NCBI GenBank assembly: GCA_022763115.1
Contig: JALEGJ010000047.1
Coordinates: forward strand, 81,979 to 145,978
Origin: Aquisalinus sp.
Lineage (GTDB): Bacteria > Pseudomonadota > Alphaproteobacteria > Caulobacterales > Parvularculaceae
Length of the DNA: 64,000 nucleotides
Direction of reading: 5' to 3'
A program made the translations under genes and the position numbers. A model generated the notes under the pieces. It was not told the origin of the DNA. It ran no database searches and saw only the letters and a program-made list of their open reading frames with translations. The stretch's first letter is position 1. Every line of letters starts with the position of its first letter. Shown here one piece after another: positions 1 through 10,908 of this stretch.

Positions 1-1
1 A

Positions 2-628
2 GCCGCCAAGGGTCGGCATAATGATCGCAAGTGCATCGCTACGGGTGATGCTCTTGCCCCGGAAGCCGCCTCTATCAGGTTTGTTCGAGGTCCGGAGGGG
101 CAGATTGTGCCGGATCTTGCGGGCAAACTGCCCGGTCGAGGTGCATGGACCAAGGCGAGCGAAGAGATTGTGCGCAAGGCCATCCGGCATGGCGCCTTTG
201 CGCGCAGCTTCAGGGCGCCGGTCGAAGTTACAGGCGGGGCCGATGGTCTGGTTGCCGTGCTGCGCACTGAGTTGGAAAAACGTGCGCTGAATGCACTGGG
301 CCTGGAGCGGCGGTCCGGCAATCTGGTGCTCGGTTTTGAAAAGGTAAGGGAAGGACTTAAAAAACAGGATTTTATGGCTTATATCCACGCTACTGACAGT
401 GCTCTGGATGGTCGCGACAAGATCCTGAAACTAATCGCGGCAATGCCTGGGAAATGCAAAGTCATTGGCATTTTCTCGGGCGCACAGCTGGATCAGGCAT
501 TGGGCACCACTAATGCTGTCCACATTGGCCTCAAGCGGAAGAAAGCGCTGAGTACCTTCCTCAAGGAAGTTGATCGACTTGCCGGCTTTTCGTCGGCGCA
601 TGAAGAACATGGGGGCGACCCCGAATAA
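2..628 (+). CDS. YlxR/DUF448-family RNA-binding protein, 5' end truncated by the window edge
   Basis: The frame is open from the window edge (AAKGRHNDRKCIATGDALAPEAASIRFVRGPEGQIVPDLAGKLPGRGAW) and matches the DUF448 pattern. It lies directly upstream of infB, the usual nusA-ylxR-infB order. Confidence 0.8.
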   Translation, partial: AAKGRHNDRKCIATGDALAPEAASIRFVRGPEGQIVPDLAGKLPGRGAWTKASEEIVRKAIRHGAFARSFRAPVEVTGGADGLVAVLRTELEKRALNALGLERRSGNLVLGFEKVREGLKKQDFMAYIHATDSALDGRDKILKLIAAMPGKCKVIGIFSGAQLDQALGTTNAVHIGLKRKKALSTFLKEVDRLAGFSSAHEEHGGDPE

Positions 629-724
629 AACGGTGTTGTACTGTAGACCCTGCATGGCAGGGGCGCTATGTCCTTCACCTCTAATCTGGAAAGCCTGCTC
701 CTGAACGTGCAGGTTGGAGACTTG

Positions 725-3316
725 ATGAGCGAAGAAACTAAAGACGAAACGTCCAAGCCGAAGCGTAAGCCATTAACTCTGCGCAAAACGGAAACCGGTT
801 CCGTAAAGCAGAGCTTTTCACATGGGCGCTCCAAAACGGTTGTTGTTGAGACCAAGAAAAGGCGCACAATCGCGCCTAAAGTTGGGGCTGCGCCATCTCC
901 TAAAGAGGTCAAACCGGTTGCTGAAAAGCCGGCAGAAAAACCTGCGGCTCCCGAGCCGGAGGCAAAGAAAGACGGCAAAGTCCTGCGCACGCTTTCTGAT
1001 ACGGAGAAGAAGCGTATCGAAGTCGCTTTGAAGGCTGCAAAAGTTCAGGAACAAGAGAAGAAACAGCGCGAAGAAGCCGAGCGTGCAGCGCGCGAAAAGC
1101 GGGAAGCTGAAGAGCGGGAGAAGCTTGAGGCGGAGCGCAAACGCGTCGCGGAGGAAGAGGAAAAACGCAGCCGGGAAGCCGAAGCCAGAGCCAAGGCCGA
1201 AGAAGAGGCGCGTCAAGAACTGGAGCGAGAAGAAGAGGAGCGCAAGAAACGTAATGCTGCCAAGGCCGATGCACGCACTAAAGGGCGTGAAGAGTCTGGC
1301 GAAAAAGAAGGTCGCAGCTTTGAGAAGGACGCAGATAATCCGCTTGCCGAACTCGGTGGACGTATCAAGACCAAGCGCAATTTCGATAATGAAAGCCGTA
1401 ACCAGTCCAAGCCGAAAGAAAATCGTCGTCGTACTGGCAAACTGACCATTGCTAATGCTCTGGATGATGAGGAGCGGCAACGCTCTCTGGCGTCTGTGCG
1501 CCGCGCCCGCGAGCGGGAGAAGCAGGCACGTCAGGCACGTGGCTCGGATTCCTCAAAGCAGGCCCGTGAAGTTGTCGTGCCAGAAACGATCACAGTGCAG
1601 GACCTTGCACAGCGTATGGCGATGAGAGCTGTAGATTTGGTCAAGGAATTGATGAAACAGGGTCAGATGGTCACTGCAAACGCAATCCTTGATGCGGATA
1701 CTGCACAGTTGATCGTTGAGGATTTGGGGCACACCGTTAAGCGCGTTTCAGAGGCTGATGTAGAAGAGGGCCTTGAGGGGGATGAAGATCGAGATGAGGA
1801 TCTTCAACCACGACCTCCTGTAGTCACGATCATGGGCCATGTCGACCACGGTAAAACGTCGTTGCTTGATGCGTTGCGTCAGACGGATGTTGTTGCCGGT
1901 GAAGCTGGCGGGATTACCCAGCATATTGGTGCCTATCAGATTGCCGTTGATAGCGGTCAGAAGATCACCTTCCTTGATACGCCTGGCCACGCAGCGTTCA
2001 CTCAGATGCGGGCGCGGGGTGCGAAAGTGACGGATATTGTTATCATCGTCGTTGCTGCTGATGACTCCGTTATGCCTCAAACGGTCGAGGCAATCAGTCA
2101 CGCTAAAGCTGCTGAAGTGCCGATCATCGTCGCAATTAACAAGATTGACCGCCCGCAGGCGGATGCCAACAAGGTGCGTACAGATCTTCTGCAGTATGAA
2201 CTTCAGGTTGAAGGCATGGGCGGTGAAATCCAGGATGTAGAAGTGTCTGCCCTTGAGAAGCTGAACCTCGACGGACTTCAGGAAGCAATCCTTTTGCAAT
2301 CAGAGTTGCTTGAGCTGAAAGCCAATCCGAACCGTCCTGCTGACGGTGCCGTCGTCGAGGCGCAACTGGATAAAGGTCGCGGCCCTGTTGCAACCCTGCT
2401 TGTGCGGCGCGGTACCTTGAAGCGTGGCGACATTCTTGTTTGTGGTGCTGAATGGGGCAAGGTTCGTGCCCTGATTAACGATAAGGGTCAGCAGATAAAG
2501 GCAGCCGAGCCTGCCATGCCGGTAGAAATTCTCGGCCTTAATGGCGTGCCGGAGCCAGGTGACCAGTTCGTTGTGGTTGAGTCGGAAGCGCGCGCCCGCG
2601 AAGTGGCAGAGTTCCGCCAGCGCCAGCGCCGTGAAAAGATGAATGCCAAGTCATCCGGGACATCTCTTGAATTGATGATGTCACAGTTGAAAGACGCAGA
2701 AATCAAGGAGTTGCCTGTTGTCATTAAGGCAGATGTTCAGGGGTCTGTTGAGGCAATTGTCAGTTCACTCGAGAAGATGTCGACAGATGAAGTGCGCGTC
2801 AAAGTCTTGCACACAGGCGTAGGTGGTATCTCTGAGAGTGATGTTATCCTGGCTGAGGCATCCAATGCGCCCGTCATAGGATTTAACGTAAGGGCCAACA
2901 AGCAGGCACGTGAAGAAGCAGAGAAGTCAAACGTCGAGATTCGGTATTACTCGATCATTTATGATCTGCTGGATGATCTTAAAGGTGCTCTGTCAGGTAT
3001 GCTCGACCCTGAGATTTCCGAAACCTTCATCGGTAACGCAGAAATTCTTGAAGTCTTCAACATTTCCAAGTTTGGCAAGGTTGCCGGGTGTCGCGTCGTT
3101 GAGGGCATGGTGCGCCGAGGCGCGAAAGTGCGCTTGATCCGCGATGATGTTGTGATCCACGAAGGTGAATTGTCACAATTGAAGCGCTTTAAGGACGATG
3201 TTCAGGAAGTGCCAATGGGACAGGAATGCGGCATGAGCTTTGCCAATTATGATGACCTGAAATCAGGCGACATTATTGAGTGCTTCGCGGTCGAGAAAAA
3301 AGAACGCACGCTTTAG
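725..3316 (+). CDS. infB: Translation initiation factor IF-2
   Basis: [29 protein letters not shown]-terminus, charged linker, and G-domain motifs [20 protein letters not shown] and NKID. The start at 725 (MSEETKDET) is preferred over 668. Confidence 0.97.
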   Translation: MSEETKDETSKPKRKPLTLRKTETGSVKQSFSHGRSKTVVVETKKRRTIAPKVGAAPSPKEVKPVAEKPAEKPAAPEPEAKKDGKVLRTLSDTEKKRIEVALKAAKVQEQEKKQREEAERAAREKREAEEREKLEAERKRVAEEEEKRSREAEARAKAEEEARQELEREEEERKKRNAAKADARTKGREESGEKEGRSFEKDADNPLAELGGRIKTKRNFDNESRNQSKPKENRRRTGKLTIANALDDEERQRSLASVRRAREREKQARQARGSDSSKQAREVVVPETITVQDLAQRMAMRAVDLVKELMKQGQMVTANAILDADTAQLIVEDLGHTVKRVSEADVEEGLEGDEDRDEDLQPRPPVVTIMGHVDHGKTSLLDALRQTDVVAGEAGGITQHIGAYQIAVDSGQKITFLDTPGHAAFTQMRARGAKVTDIVIIVVAADDSVMPQTVEAISHAKAAEVPIIVAINKIDRPQADANKVRTDLLQYELQVEGMGGEIQDVEVSALEKLNLDGLQEAILLQSELLELKANPNRPADGAVVEAQLDKGRGPVATLLVRRGTLKRGDILVCGAEWGKVRALINDKGQQIKAAEPAMPVEILGLNGVPEPGDQFVVVESEARAREVAEFRQRQRREKMNAKSSGTSLELMMSQLKDAEIKELPVVIKADVQGSVEAIVSSLEKMSTDEVRVKVLHTGVGGISESDVILAEASNAPVIGFNVRANKQAREEAEKSNVEIRYYSIIYDLLDDLKGALSGMLDPEISETFIGNAEILEVFNISKFGKVAGCRVVEGMVRRGAKVRLIRDDVVIHEGELSQLKRFKDDVQEVPMGQECGMSFANYDDLKSGDIIECFAVEKKERTL

Positions 3317-3319
3317 TCT

Positions 3320-3568
3320 TTAGAAGTCGATCACCCGACCATCCCGCTCCCAGTCACCATAGCGGGTTGGCTCGACACCTTTAGGTCCGTTCAGTTCGGC
3401 GGGTAGGTTTGCGTTTGTTGTCTTCGCCTCGTTCTTGCGATCACGTGCTTCCCGCAGGGCCTGAATGGCTGTGTCACTCAGGCGCTGACCGTTGACGACC
3501 ATCGGAATGCCGTCCTGTGTATGGGGAATAGCCGCTTCAATGTCATTTTCGTTATTCGTCATGGCCAA
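3320..3568 (-). CDS. DUF1674 / SDHAF4-like succinate dehydrogenase assembly factor family protein
   Basis: C-terminal signature NGPKGVEPTRYGDWERDGRVIDF. Confidence 0.8.
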   Translation of the reverse strand: MAMTNNENDIEAAIPHTQDGIPMVVNGQRLSDTAIQALREARDRKNEAKTTNANLPAELNGPKGVEPTRYGDWERDGRVIDF

Positions 3569-3632
3569 TATTGAAAATCGCTCTGCTCAAAATTATCTCA
3601 TCCTCAGATAACTCTTACGGAGCAGAAAACAA

Positions 3633-4535
3633 ATGAGTTCTGTTATCAAAACAGGCATTTTGATGGCCGCCCTGACGGCCTTATTCGGATTTATCGGTGC
3701 CATGATCGCCGGAAAAGGCGGCATGATGCTGGCCTTGCTTTTTGCTGGCGGCATGAACCTGTTCAGTTACTGGAATGCAGACAAAATCGTCTTGCGCATG
3801 TACAAGGCCAAAGAGGTGGACCCCGGAACCTCTACCGGGTCGATCCGTCGCTACGCAGCACTCACTTCTGCACTGGCTGAGCGCGCCAATATGCCGCAGC
3901 CGAAAATTTATGTGATCGAGAACGATCAACCCAACGCTTTTGCCACTGGGCGCAATCCGCAAAACGCAGCTGTCGCAGCGACAACGGGGCTGTTGCGCAT
4001 TTTGAGCGAGGAAGAGATCGCCGGCGTCATGGCGCACGAACTGGCGCACGTGAAAAATCGCGACACGCTTACCATGACCATAACTGCGACAATCGCCGGT
4101 GCCATCACGGCACTTGCGAACTTTGCCATTTTCTTTGGCGGGAACCGTGACAATGGTGGTCTGATTGGCGCAATAGCCATTATGCTGCTGGCGCCTTTGG
4201 CAGCCAGTCTGGTGCAAATGGCGATCAGCCGTACACGTGAGTATGAAGCAGACAAGATGGGCGCAGAGATCTGTGGCCAACCCCTCTGGCTTGCGTCTGC
4301 GCTGGCAAAAATTTCCAACGTGGCTGCGAAGATCGTAAATGACACAGCCGAACGCCACCCGGCGACCGGGCAGATGATGATTATCAATCCGCTGCATGGC
4401 CAGCGTGCCGATAATCTGTTTTCGACACACCCGAGTACCCAGAACCGAATAGATCGGTTGAAGGAAATGGCCAGTCAGATGGGACAGACAGGTTACCAGC
4501 CGCAAGGTAGTCAACCACGTGGTCCGTGGGGGTAA
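3633..4535 (+). CDS. htpX: M48 family zinc metalloprotease HtpX
   Basis: [25 protein letters not shown]-terminal TM segments, and C-terminal [14 protein letters not shown]. Confidence 0.95.
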   Translation: MSSVIKTGILMAALTALFGFIGAMIAGKGGMMLALLFAGGMNLFSYWNADKIVLRMYKAKEVDPGTSTGSIRRYAALTSALAERANMPQPKIYVIENDQPNAFATGRNPQNAAVAATTGLLRILSEEEIAGVMAHELAHVKNRDTLTMTITATIAGAITALANFAIFFGGNRDNGGLIGAIAIMLLAPLAASLVQMAISRTREYEADKMGAEICGQPLWLASALAKISNVAAKIVNDTAERHPATGQMMIINPLHGQRADNLFSTHPSTQNRIDRLKEMASQMGQTGYQPQGSQPRGPWG

Positions 4536-4582
4536 GCCGCTTTTAGCTGCACGGCGCGTCTGATTGTTCTAAGGTCAGACGC

Positions 4583-5482
4583 ATGTCGCAGTTTCGTTAT
4601 ACCCCCTATGACGGCAGTACCCGGCCATTCACAATGGGCCTGCATCGCTGTGACGTCGGAGAGTGGATCGAAATTGATGGCAATTTTGCAGACCAGTTGG
4701 CGCAAAAAAGCCGTTTGCTTATAGATGACCCAGACGCTGTTTATCAACGCATCCCCAGCGCTTTTGATGCTGAGCAAGAAGTCTTGGACATGTTGCGTCG
4801 GTATTTGCTGCAAAGATTTCCAGAAATTTATACGTATAAAAACGACTCAATATCCATAAAGCCGCAGGGTACAAGTTTTTCTGTTGCCGATTTTGAAAAG
4901 GTACCATTAAAACTTGCAGGACAACTCGTTCAGGAAGACCTTTGTATTATTCAACCTTTTGAGAAAGGCTATAGATTAGCCTCTGCTTGCTTGTGTTTTC
5001 CGTCCTCATGGAGATTGGCCGACAAGATCGGCAAACCACTCGAGCACATACACGCGCCAGTGCCAGGTTATGGGCAGACTCTTGCGAAAAAGGTCAATCG
5101 TGTTTTTGATCGCCTGTTACCGGATAAAATACTCTGGCGCCTGAACTGGTCACTGGATGAAGGCGAGCAACTCCACAGGCCGGAGCCACATAGTCATGAT
5201 GAGTGGCTTCAGACAAATGATAGCCCATTCGACCATCTTTTCATCCGTGTAGAACGACAAACGCTTCGGCGCTTGCCTCTGAGTGGAGACATATTATTCA
5301 CAATCCGTATCTATACCGATAGCCTTGCGAACTTATGGGATCACCCAAGAGCGAGACGAATGGCCGCCGGGCTATCTACTCAGTTGGCGGCTATGACGGC
5401 GGATGAACTGGCTTATAAAGGACTAGTCAAAGCGATCAGGCCGATACGTGAAGCGCTAAATGATATTGTTTCAGGTGGTTGA
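4583..5482 (+). CDS. DUF3445 / heme-dependent oxidative N-demethylase (HODM) alpha-like protein
   Basis: PFTMGLHRCDVGEWIEIDGNFADQL..K..L N-terminus and R.ERQTLRRLPLSGDILFTIRIY motif typical of DUF3445. Confidence 0.75.
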   Translation: MSQFRYTPYDGSTRPFTMGLHRCDVGEWIEIDGNFADQLAQKSRLLIDDPDAVYQRIPSAFDAEQEVLDMLRRYLLQRFPEIYTYKNDSISIKPQGTSFSVADFEKVPLKLAGQLVQEDLCIIQPFEKGYRLASACLCFPSSWRLADKIGKPLEHIHAPVPGYGQTLAKKVNRVFDRLLPDKILWRLNWSLDEGEQLHRPEPHSHDEWLQTNDSPFDHLFIRVERQTLRRLPLSGDILFTIRIYTDSLANLWDHPRARRMAAGLSTQLAAMTADELAYKGLVKAIRPIREALNDIVSGG

Positions 5483-5514
5483 TTTTTACCTGACTCTCTG
5501 TCACCAGCCGACTA

Positions 5515-6435
5515 ATGGATTGGCAAAAAGTACTTGATGAAATAGCGCAAGAAATTCAGCCAGAGCTGGGTGTTGGGAAGGTTGCTGACTATATCCCGGC
5601 GTTATCCGCGGCTGACCCGAAAGCATTCGGTATGGCTGTTACGACGGTCAAGGGGGAATGCTACAGGACGGGTGATGCTGGCGTACCATTTTCCATTCAG
5701 TCAATCTCGAAAGTGTTGACTCTGACGATCGCACTTGGCTTTGAAAATGAGGATCTGTTTGACCGGGTTGGGCGAGAACCATCCGGCAGTGCGTTCAATT
5801 CCATCGTCCAACTCGAACAGGAGCAGGGGATACCACGTAACCCCTTTATAAATGCGGGGGCGATTATTGTAACTGACACCATCATAACCCATTGCCGTCA
5901 AAAAGCTGGCGCAGACCTGATCCTTGATCTTGCGCGCAAATTGTCCTGCTCACCTCGAGTTCGTATTGATGATGAGGTCGCAAGGTCAGAGGCTCTGTGG
6001 GGCAATCGCAATCGCAGTCTGGCTTATTTCATGAAGAGCTTTGGCGTGCTGCAGAATGATCCCGAAGAGGTTCTGCAGGCTTACTTTTGTCAATGTGCCT
6101 TGGAGATGACTTGTCAAGAGCTTGCACGTGCAGGCCTATACCTCGCCAATGACGGTGTCGACCCGGTCACGAACCAGCAGATTGCAACACATGCGCATGT
6201 CAATCGTATCAATGCATTGATGATGACATGCGGACACTACGATATGAGTGGCGACTTTGCCTTCCATGTCGGGCTTCCCGGTAAATCTGGCGTTGGCGGG
6301 GGTATTCTGGCTGTTGTGCCGGGCATTTGCTCGGTCGCGGTGTGGTCCCCAGCTCTGAACAAGGCGGGGAATTCGCATGCCGGCACGATGGCCCTTGAAT
6401 TATTCAGTGAAAAGACGAGCCTGAACCTTTTCTGA
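5515..6435 (+). CDS. glsA: Glutaminase
   Basis: GKVADYIPAL, FSIQSISKVLTL, GREPSGSAFNS, NPFINAGAI and GLPGKSGVGGGILAVVPG motifs. Confidence 0.95.
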   Translation: MDWQKVLDEIAQEIQPELGVGKVADYIPALSAADPKAFGMAVTTVKGECYRTGDAGVPFSIQSISKVLTLTIALGFENEDLFDRVGREPSGSAFNSIVQLEQEQGIPRNPFINAGAIIVTDTIITHCRQKAGADLILDLARKLSCSPRVRIDDEVARSEALWGNRNRSLAYFMKSFGVLQNDPEEVLQAYFCQCALEMTCQELARAGLYLANDGVDPVTNQQIATHAHVNRINALMMTCGHYDMSGDFAFHVGLPGKSGVGGGILAVVPGICSVAVWSPALNKAGNSHAGTMALELFSEKTSLNLF

Positions 6436-6440
6436 CGAGT

Positions 6441-9233
6441 TTAATGCGCTTCATCCCAATTTTGCCCAACGCCTGTCTCGACGACAAGCGGCACATCAAT
6501 CTGCGCGGCAGGCGAAGCCGCCGCTTCCATAATCTCCTTGATAAGCGTACATGCCTTTTTAGCTTCCCCCTTGGGGCATTCAAAGATCAGCTCATCATGA
6601 ACCTGCAAAAGCATTTTCGCTTTCAGGCCAGATTCGAGTAATGCTTGCGGCATACGGATCATGGCACGGCGTATCACATCAGCTGCGGAGCCTTGAATAG
6701 GGGCGTTGATCGCCTGGCGCTCGGCATATCCTCGCTGTGCCGGGATTTTGAAATTCGGGATATGTGTGCGGCGTCCAAAGACTGTCTCCACAAAGCCATG
6801 TTCTTTGGCAAAGGAAATTGTTTCATCCATATACTGCCGGATGCCCGGAAACTTCTCAAAATAGCTGTCGATATAATCCTTTGCTTCGCCGCGCGAGATG
6901 CCTAACTGATTGGCCAGGCCGAAGGCCGAGATGCCATAGATAATACCAAAGTTGATCGCCTTGGCGCGACGCCGAACCATCGGGTCCATCCCTTCGATTG
7001 GAACACCGAACATCTCCGATGCTGTCATGGCGTGGATATCCGTGCCATCCGCAAACGCTTGCTTAAGCGTGTCAAGATTGGCAATATGTGCCAGCAGGCG
7101 CAACTCGATCTGGCTATAGTCGGCGGATATTAAAACGTTACCTTTTTCAGGAATGAAGGCCGTGCGTATCTTCCGCCCATCTTCCGTACGTATAGGGATG
7201 TTTTGCAAATTTGGATCATTTGAAGACAGGCGCCCGGTAGGGGTGGCTGCCAGCGAATAAGAAGTATGGACGCGGCCTGTCTCGCGATTGATCGCTTCTG
7301 GCAATGTGTCTGTGTAAGTGCCTTTCAACTTGGAAAGCTGTCGCCAGTGATGAATTTCCTGTGCAATCTCAATCCCTTGTGCCGCAAGTGCGTCCAGCAC
7401 ATCGGCGCTGGTGGACCACGCGCCGGTTTTGGTTTTTTTCCCGCCTTCAAGGCCGAGTTTGCCGAACAGAATTTCTGATATCTGTTTCGGGCTGCCAAGA
7501 TTAAATTTCTCCTCGGCCAGGTCATGCGCGCTTGCTTCATGCTGCGCCATGCGCTGCGCAAACTCACCGGACAGGCGTGACAGTACATCACGATCAACTT
7601 TCACGCCCTCACGCTCCATGCCGGCAATAATATGCACCATGGGTCGCTCCAGGGTTTCGTACATTGTCTTTTTTTGTGTAGATATCACCATAGGTGCCAG
7701 AATATGATGCAGGCGGAGCGTCACATCTGCATCCTCTGCAGCATATTTTGCTGCATCAGCGATTGGGATCTGATCAAAGGTTTTCTGCTTTTTGCCTGTG
7801 CCAGCGAGAGAGGTGAAGCTGATGCACTCGTGTCCAAGGTGTTTCTTGGACAACTCATCCATGCCATGCTTGTTCAGGCCACATTCCACCGCATAAGACA
7901 TCAGCATGGTATCATCGACAGGTGCTACATTGATGCCGTGGCGCTGGAAAATCAGCAGGTCATATTTGAAGTTCTGTCCAACCTTCAGGACAGATGGATC
8001 TTCCAGCATGGGACGCAGAATGTTCAGAACATCGTCTGTATTCAGTTGTTTTGCTGCATCGGGATCACTCAGGCTCAAGTCACCTGCGCCATGAGTTAGC
8101 GGGATATAGCAGGCATCGCCCGGAGCGGTTGCGAGGCAGATACCAACAAGACGAACAGACATGGCATCAAGGCCGGTTGTTTCCGTATCAACAGCGATCA
8201 GGCCGCGCGCGTGCGCCTTGGCAACCCATGCTTTAACTTCCTGTAAGGAGTAGACAGTCTGATATGTATCAGTTTTGATCTCGCCAGCGTCACGTGTTGG
8301 CGCTACCGCCGTTGAAGGTGATGTGTCACCACTTGCGGCTCGAACACGTTTTGTCAGTGTGGTGAATTCCATCAACTCAAGAAATGAAATGAGCTGACCG
8401 TGCGGCAGTGGGGTCACGACAAACCCGCTCTCGGGGTCCACATCCGGGACGTCGGTTTTTAGCGTCACCAGTTCCTTGGATAGCCGCGCATCTTCTGCAA
8501 ACTCAATGAGATTTTCCCGGCGTTTTTTCTGTTTGATGCCATCCGCCTGCTCAAGAAGATTTTCCAGCGTCTCATACTCATCGAGCAACTGGGCCGCCGT
8601 CTTGGGGCCGATGCCGGGAACACCCGGAATATTATCGACAGAGTCACCCGTCAGCGCCTGCAGGTCAATCATCTTCTCTGGCCCAACGCCGAACTTCTCC
8701 ATCACTTCAGCACGGCCAATTCTGCGCGACTTCATGGTGTCATACATGGTCGTATTGTCAGTGATCAGCTGCATCAGGTCCTTGTCAGACGAGATGATGA
8801 CGGTTTCAGCGCCTGCTTTGTCTGCTAAGTGAGCATATGTTGCAATCAGGTCGTCTGCCTCATAGCCCTCCATCTCTATGCAGGGCAATCCGAAGGCGCG
8901 GACAGCATCGCGGATCAGGCTGAATTGTGGGCGCAGGTCTTCTGGCGGTTCGTCACGGTTTGCTTTATACTCACTATAAAGATCATTTCGGAAAGAATAA
9001 GAGGAATGGTCAAAGATCACTGCGAAGTGGGTGGGTGTGCCCATCTCCTTTACGGCATCATCATTCACATCCGCCAGCAGCTTCCAGAGCATGTTACAGA
9101 AGCCGGAAACTGCCCCGACGGGCATACCATCGGATTTGCGCGTCAGAGGTGGCAGAGCGTGATAAGCGCGGAAAATGTAGGAAGAGCCGTCCACCAGATA
9201 GAGGCGGTCGCCTTTTTTGAGTTTCTTGGACAT
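6441..9233 (-). CDS. polA: DNA polymerase I
   Basis: N-terminal 5' nuclease domain (YLVDGSSYIFRAYHALP), 3'-5' exonuclease domain, and family A motifs (SADYSQIELRLLAHI, RRRAKAINFGIIYG, LLQVHDELIFE). Confidence 0.98.
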   Translation of the reverse strand: MSKKLKKGDRLYLVDGSSYIFRAYHALPPLTRKSDGMPVGAVSGFCNMLWKLLADVNDDAVKEMGTPTHFAVIFDHSSYSFRNDLYSEYKANRDEPPEDLRPQFSLIRDAVRAFGLPCIEMEGYEADDLIATYAHLADKAGAETVIISSDKDLMQLITDNTTMYDTMKSRRIGRAEVMEKFGVGPEKMIDLQALTGDSVDNIPGVPGIGPKTAAQLLDEYETLENLLEQADGIKQKKRRENLIEFAEDARLSKELVTLKTDVPDVDPESGFVVTPLPHGQLISFLELMEFTTLTKRVRAASGDTSPSTAVAPTRDAGEIKTDTYQTVYSLQEVKAWVAKAHARGLIAVDTETTGLDAMSVRLVGICLATAPGDACYIPLTHGAGDLSLSDPDAAKQLNTDDVLNILRPMLEDPSVLKVGQNFKYDLLIFQRHGINVAPVDDTMLMSYAVECGLNKHGMDELSKKHLGHECISFTSLAGTGKKQKTFDQIPIADAAKYAAEDADVTLRLHHILAPMVISTQKKTMYETLERPMVHIIAGMEREGVKVDRDVLSRLSGEFAQRMAQHEASAHDLAEEKFNLGSPKQISEILFGKLGLEGGKKTKTGAWSTSADVLDALAAQGIEIAQEIHHWRQLSKLKGTYTDTLPEAINRETGRVHTSYSLAATPTGRLSSNDPNLQNIPIRTEDGRKIRTAFIPEKGNVLISADYSQIELRLLAHIANLDTLKQAFADGTDIHAMTASEMFGVPIEGMDPMVRRRAKAINFGIIYGISAFGLANQLGISRGEAKDYIDSYFEKFPGIRQYMDETISFAKEHGFVETVFGRRTHIPNFKIPAQRGYAERQAINAPIQGSAADVIRRAMIRMPQALLESGLKAKMLLQVHDELIFECPKGEAKKACTLIKEIMEAAASPAAQIDVPLVVETGVGQNWDEAH

Positions 9234-9288
9234 GTAAGACCCCGGGCAGGTTTTTTCCTACCCTAGGGCCAGCCGACGAAAGGGGCAA

Positions 9289-10605
9289 TCAGTCGCTTTT
9301 GACGAGTTTCAGATGGCTCGCGGTTTGCTCTGACTGCACCTTCTTCTCATTTGCTGCGTTATGATGCTGCATGATGAAAGTGCGCAAGCGTGGCTGAATT
9401 TCCGTGCGCCAACGCGAGCCATTGAAAACACCATAATGCCCGACGCCTGGCTGGATGTAATCCAGTTTCATGTCGTCAGGAATGCCAGAGCAGATGGTGT
9501 GCGCTGCCTGTGTCTGGCCAATACCGGAAATATCATCCAGTTCACCTTCAACAGTCATCAGGCCAACTTTGGTGATGTTGCCGGGCTCCACCAGATTGCC
9601 GTGATGGCGGAAATTGCCTTGCGCCAGCGTGTATTCCTGAAAAACCTCGCGGATAGTCTGAAGGTAGAACTCGGCTGTCATGTCGCAGACAGACAGGTAT
9701 TCATCATAAAACTTCCGGTGTTTCTCGGCACTGTCCCCGTCACCTTCAACCAGATGGTTGAAATAGTCATGATGCGCCTGCATATGGCGCTCGGAATTCA
9801 TCGACATAAAGCTGAACAATTGCAGAAAGCCGGGATAAACGCGGCGGAAAATCCCTGCATAGGGCGCCGGTACGGTTTGAATCATGTTGCTTTCAAACCA
9901 TTCGAAAGAACGTTGTTCCGCAAGCTGGTTGGTCACTGTAGGGGACTTGCGTGCATCAATCGGACTACCCATGAAAGTCATGGTCGCAGGCAGATCAGGA
10001 TGGTCTTGCTCGCTCATCACAGCGATGGCTGCAAGCAATGCAGGTCCTGGCTGGCAGACAGCCATGGTGTGCGCGCCTGAGCCTATCTCGCTCAGGAAAT
10101 CGATCAGATAATCGACGTAATTGTTGAGGTCGAATGTACCAGAAGTGATCGGTACGTTCCGCGCATCAGCCCAATCAGTGATATAAACTTCGTGCTCTGG
10201 CAGCATGGCTTCAACCGTGCCGCGTAGCAGCGTGGCAAAATGGCCAGACATGGGAGCAACGATAAGAACACGCGGATCCGGTGCCGCTCTGGCCCCCTTG
10301 GCTTTTTTGAGCGCTGCCGGCTCACGGCGGAAATGAAGCAAGGAGCCGAAATCCTTGGTGAGTACGGTTTCTACGGAAACAGGTACGCTTTTGCCTTTGA
10401 TCTCCGTGAAATCGAGCCGCCAATCGGGCTTAGTATAGTGTCTGGTGATACTGTCAAAGACAGCGAGCGAGGCCGAGGCATTACGCCCTAGCCAGCTGTC
10501 TTTTGCCAGATTGTAGGGTGATTGCCAGAAATCTGCTCCGGCTTGTGCCGCTGCGCGCCAGGGGCGCAGTGCGTTTCGGCTCATTTCATAAGCTGTGTAT
10601 AACAT
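9289..10605 (-). CDS. phaZ: Intracellular polyhydroxyalkanoate depolymerase
   Basis: MLYTAYEMSRNALRPWRAAAQAG N-terminus, VLIVAPMSGHFATLLRGTV, and C-terminal PGVGHYGVFNGSRWRTEIQP. Start at 10605 chosen by family length. Confidence 0.9.
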   Translation of the reverse strand: MLYTAYEMSRNALRPWRAAAQAGADFWQSPYNLAKDSWLGRNASASLAVFDSITRHYTKPDWRLDFTEIKGKSVPVSVETVLTKDFGSLLHFRREPAALKKAKGARAAPDPRVLIVAPMSGHFATLLRGTVEAMLPEHEVYITDWADARNVPITSGTFDLNNYVDYLIDFLSEIGSGAHTMAVCQPGPALLAAIAVMSEQDHPDLPATMTFMGSPIDARKSPTVTNQLAEQRSFEWFESNMIQTVPAPYAGIFRRVYPGFLQLFSFMSMNSERHMQAHHDYFNHLVEGDGDSAEKHRKFYDEYLSVCDMTAEFYLQTIREVFQEYTLAQGNFRHHGNLVEPGNITKVGLMTVEGELDDISGIGQTQAAHTICSGIPDDMKLDYIQPGVGHYGVFNGSRWRTEIQPRLRTFIMQHHNAANEKKVQSEQTASHLKLVKSD

Positions 10606-10841
10606 GGAACTCCGATAAGGCAGGTGACCTTGCCTCGATAACGCTACTACAAAGCTCAACTTATACTTTTATTCCTAAGGAAAACCTAGTGTGCAGTGCA
10701 AAAAAGTCGGCACCTAGTGCGTCCGGCAACTTTGAGTTGCGTTTTGCCCCAAAATCACCTTATCGCGAAAATGTCGCGTTAGTGAAAGCCACCATCCAGC
10801 TTCCCCCACCCCACCCACCCAGCGGATGGTCGGCACGGTAA

Positions 10842-10879
10842 AACCCGCGAAGCAACTACACTTAATCGCTTCGCGGGTT
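10842..10879. terminator. Perfect 12 bp inverted repeat, weak terminator candidate downstream of the peroxiredoxin-like gene
   Basis: AACCCGCGAAGC-(14 nt)-GCTTCGCGGGTT. On the minus strand it is followed by only a short T run (GGGTTTTACC). Confidence 0.5.
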
Positions 10880-10908
10880 CACATTAAGACAGGTTCCAAA
10901 GCAAATCG

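Noticed and set aside
818-1480. 220 aa minus-strand ORF and other ORFs over the infB linker
   Set aside because: Mirror of the charged, low-complexity IF-2 linker; the repetitive character is normal for alphaproteobacterial infB.
3681-4514. 277 aa minus-strand ORF opposite htpX
   Set aside because: Fully antisense to htpX with its HELAH motif; no plausible domain.
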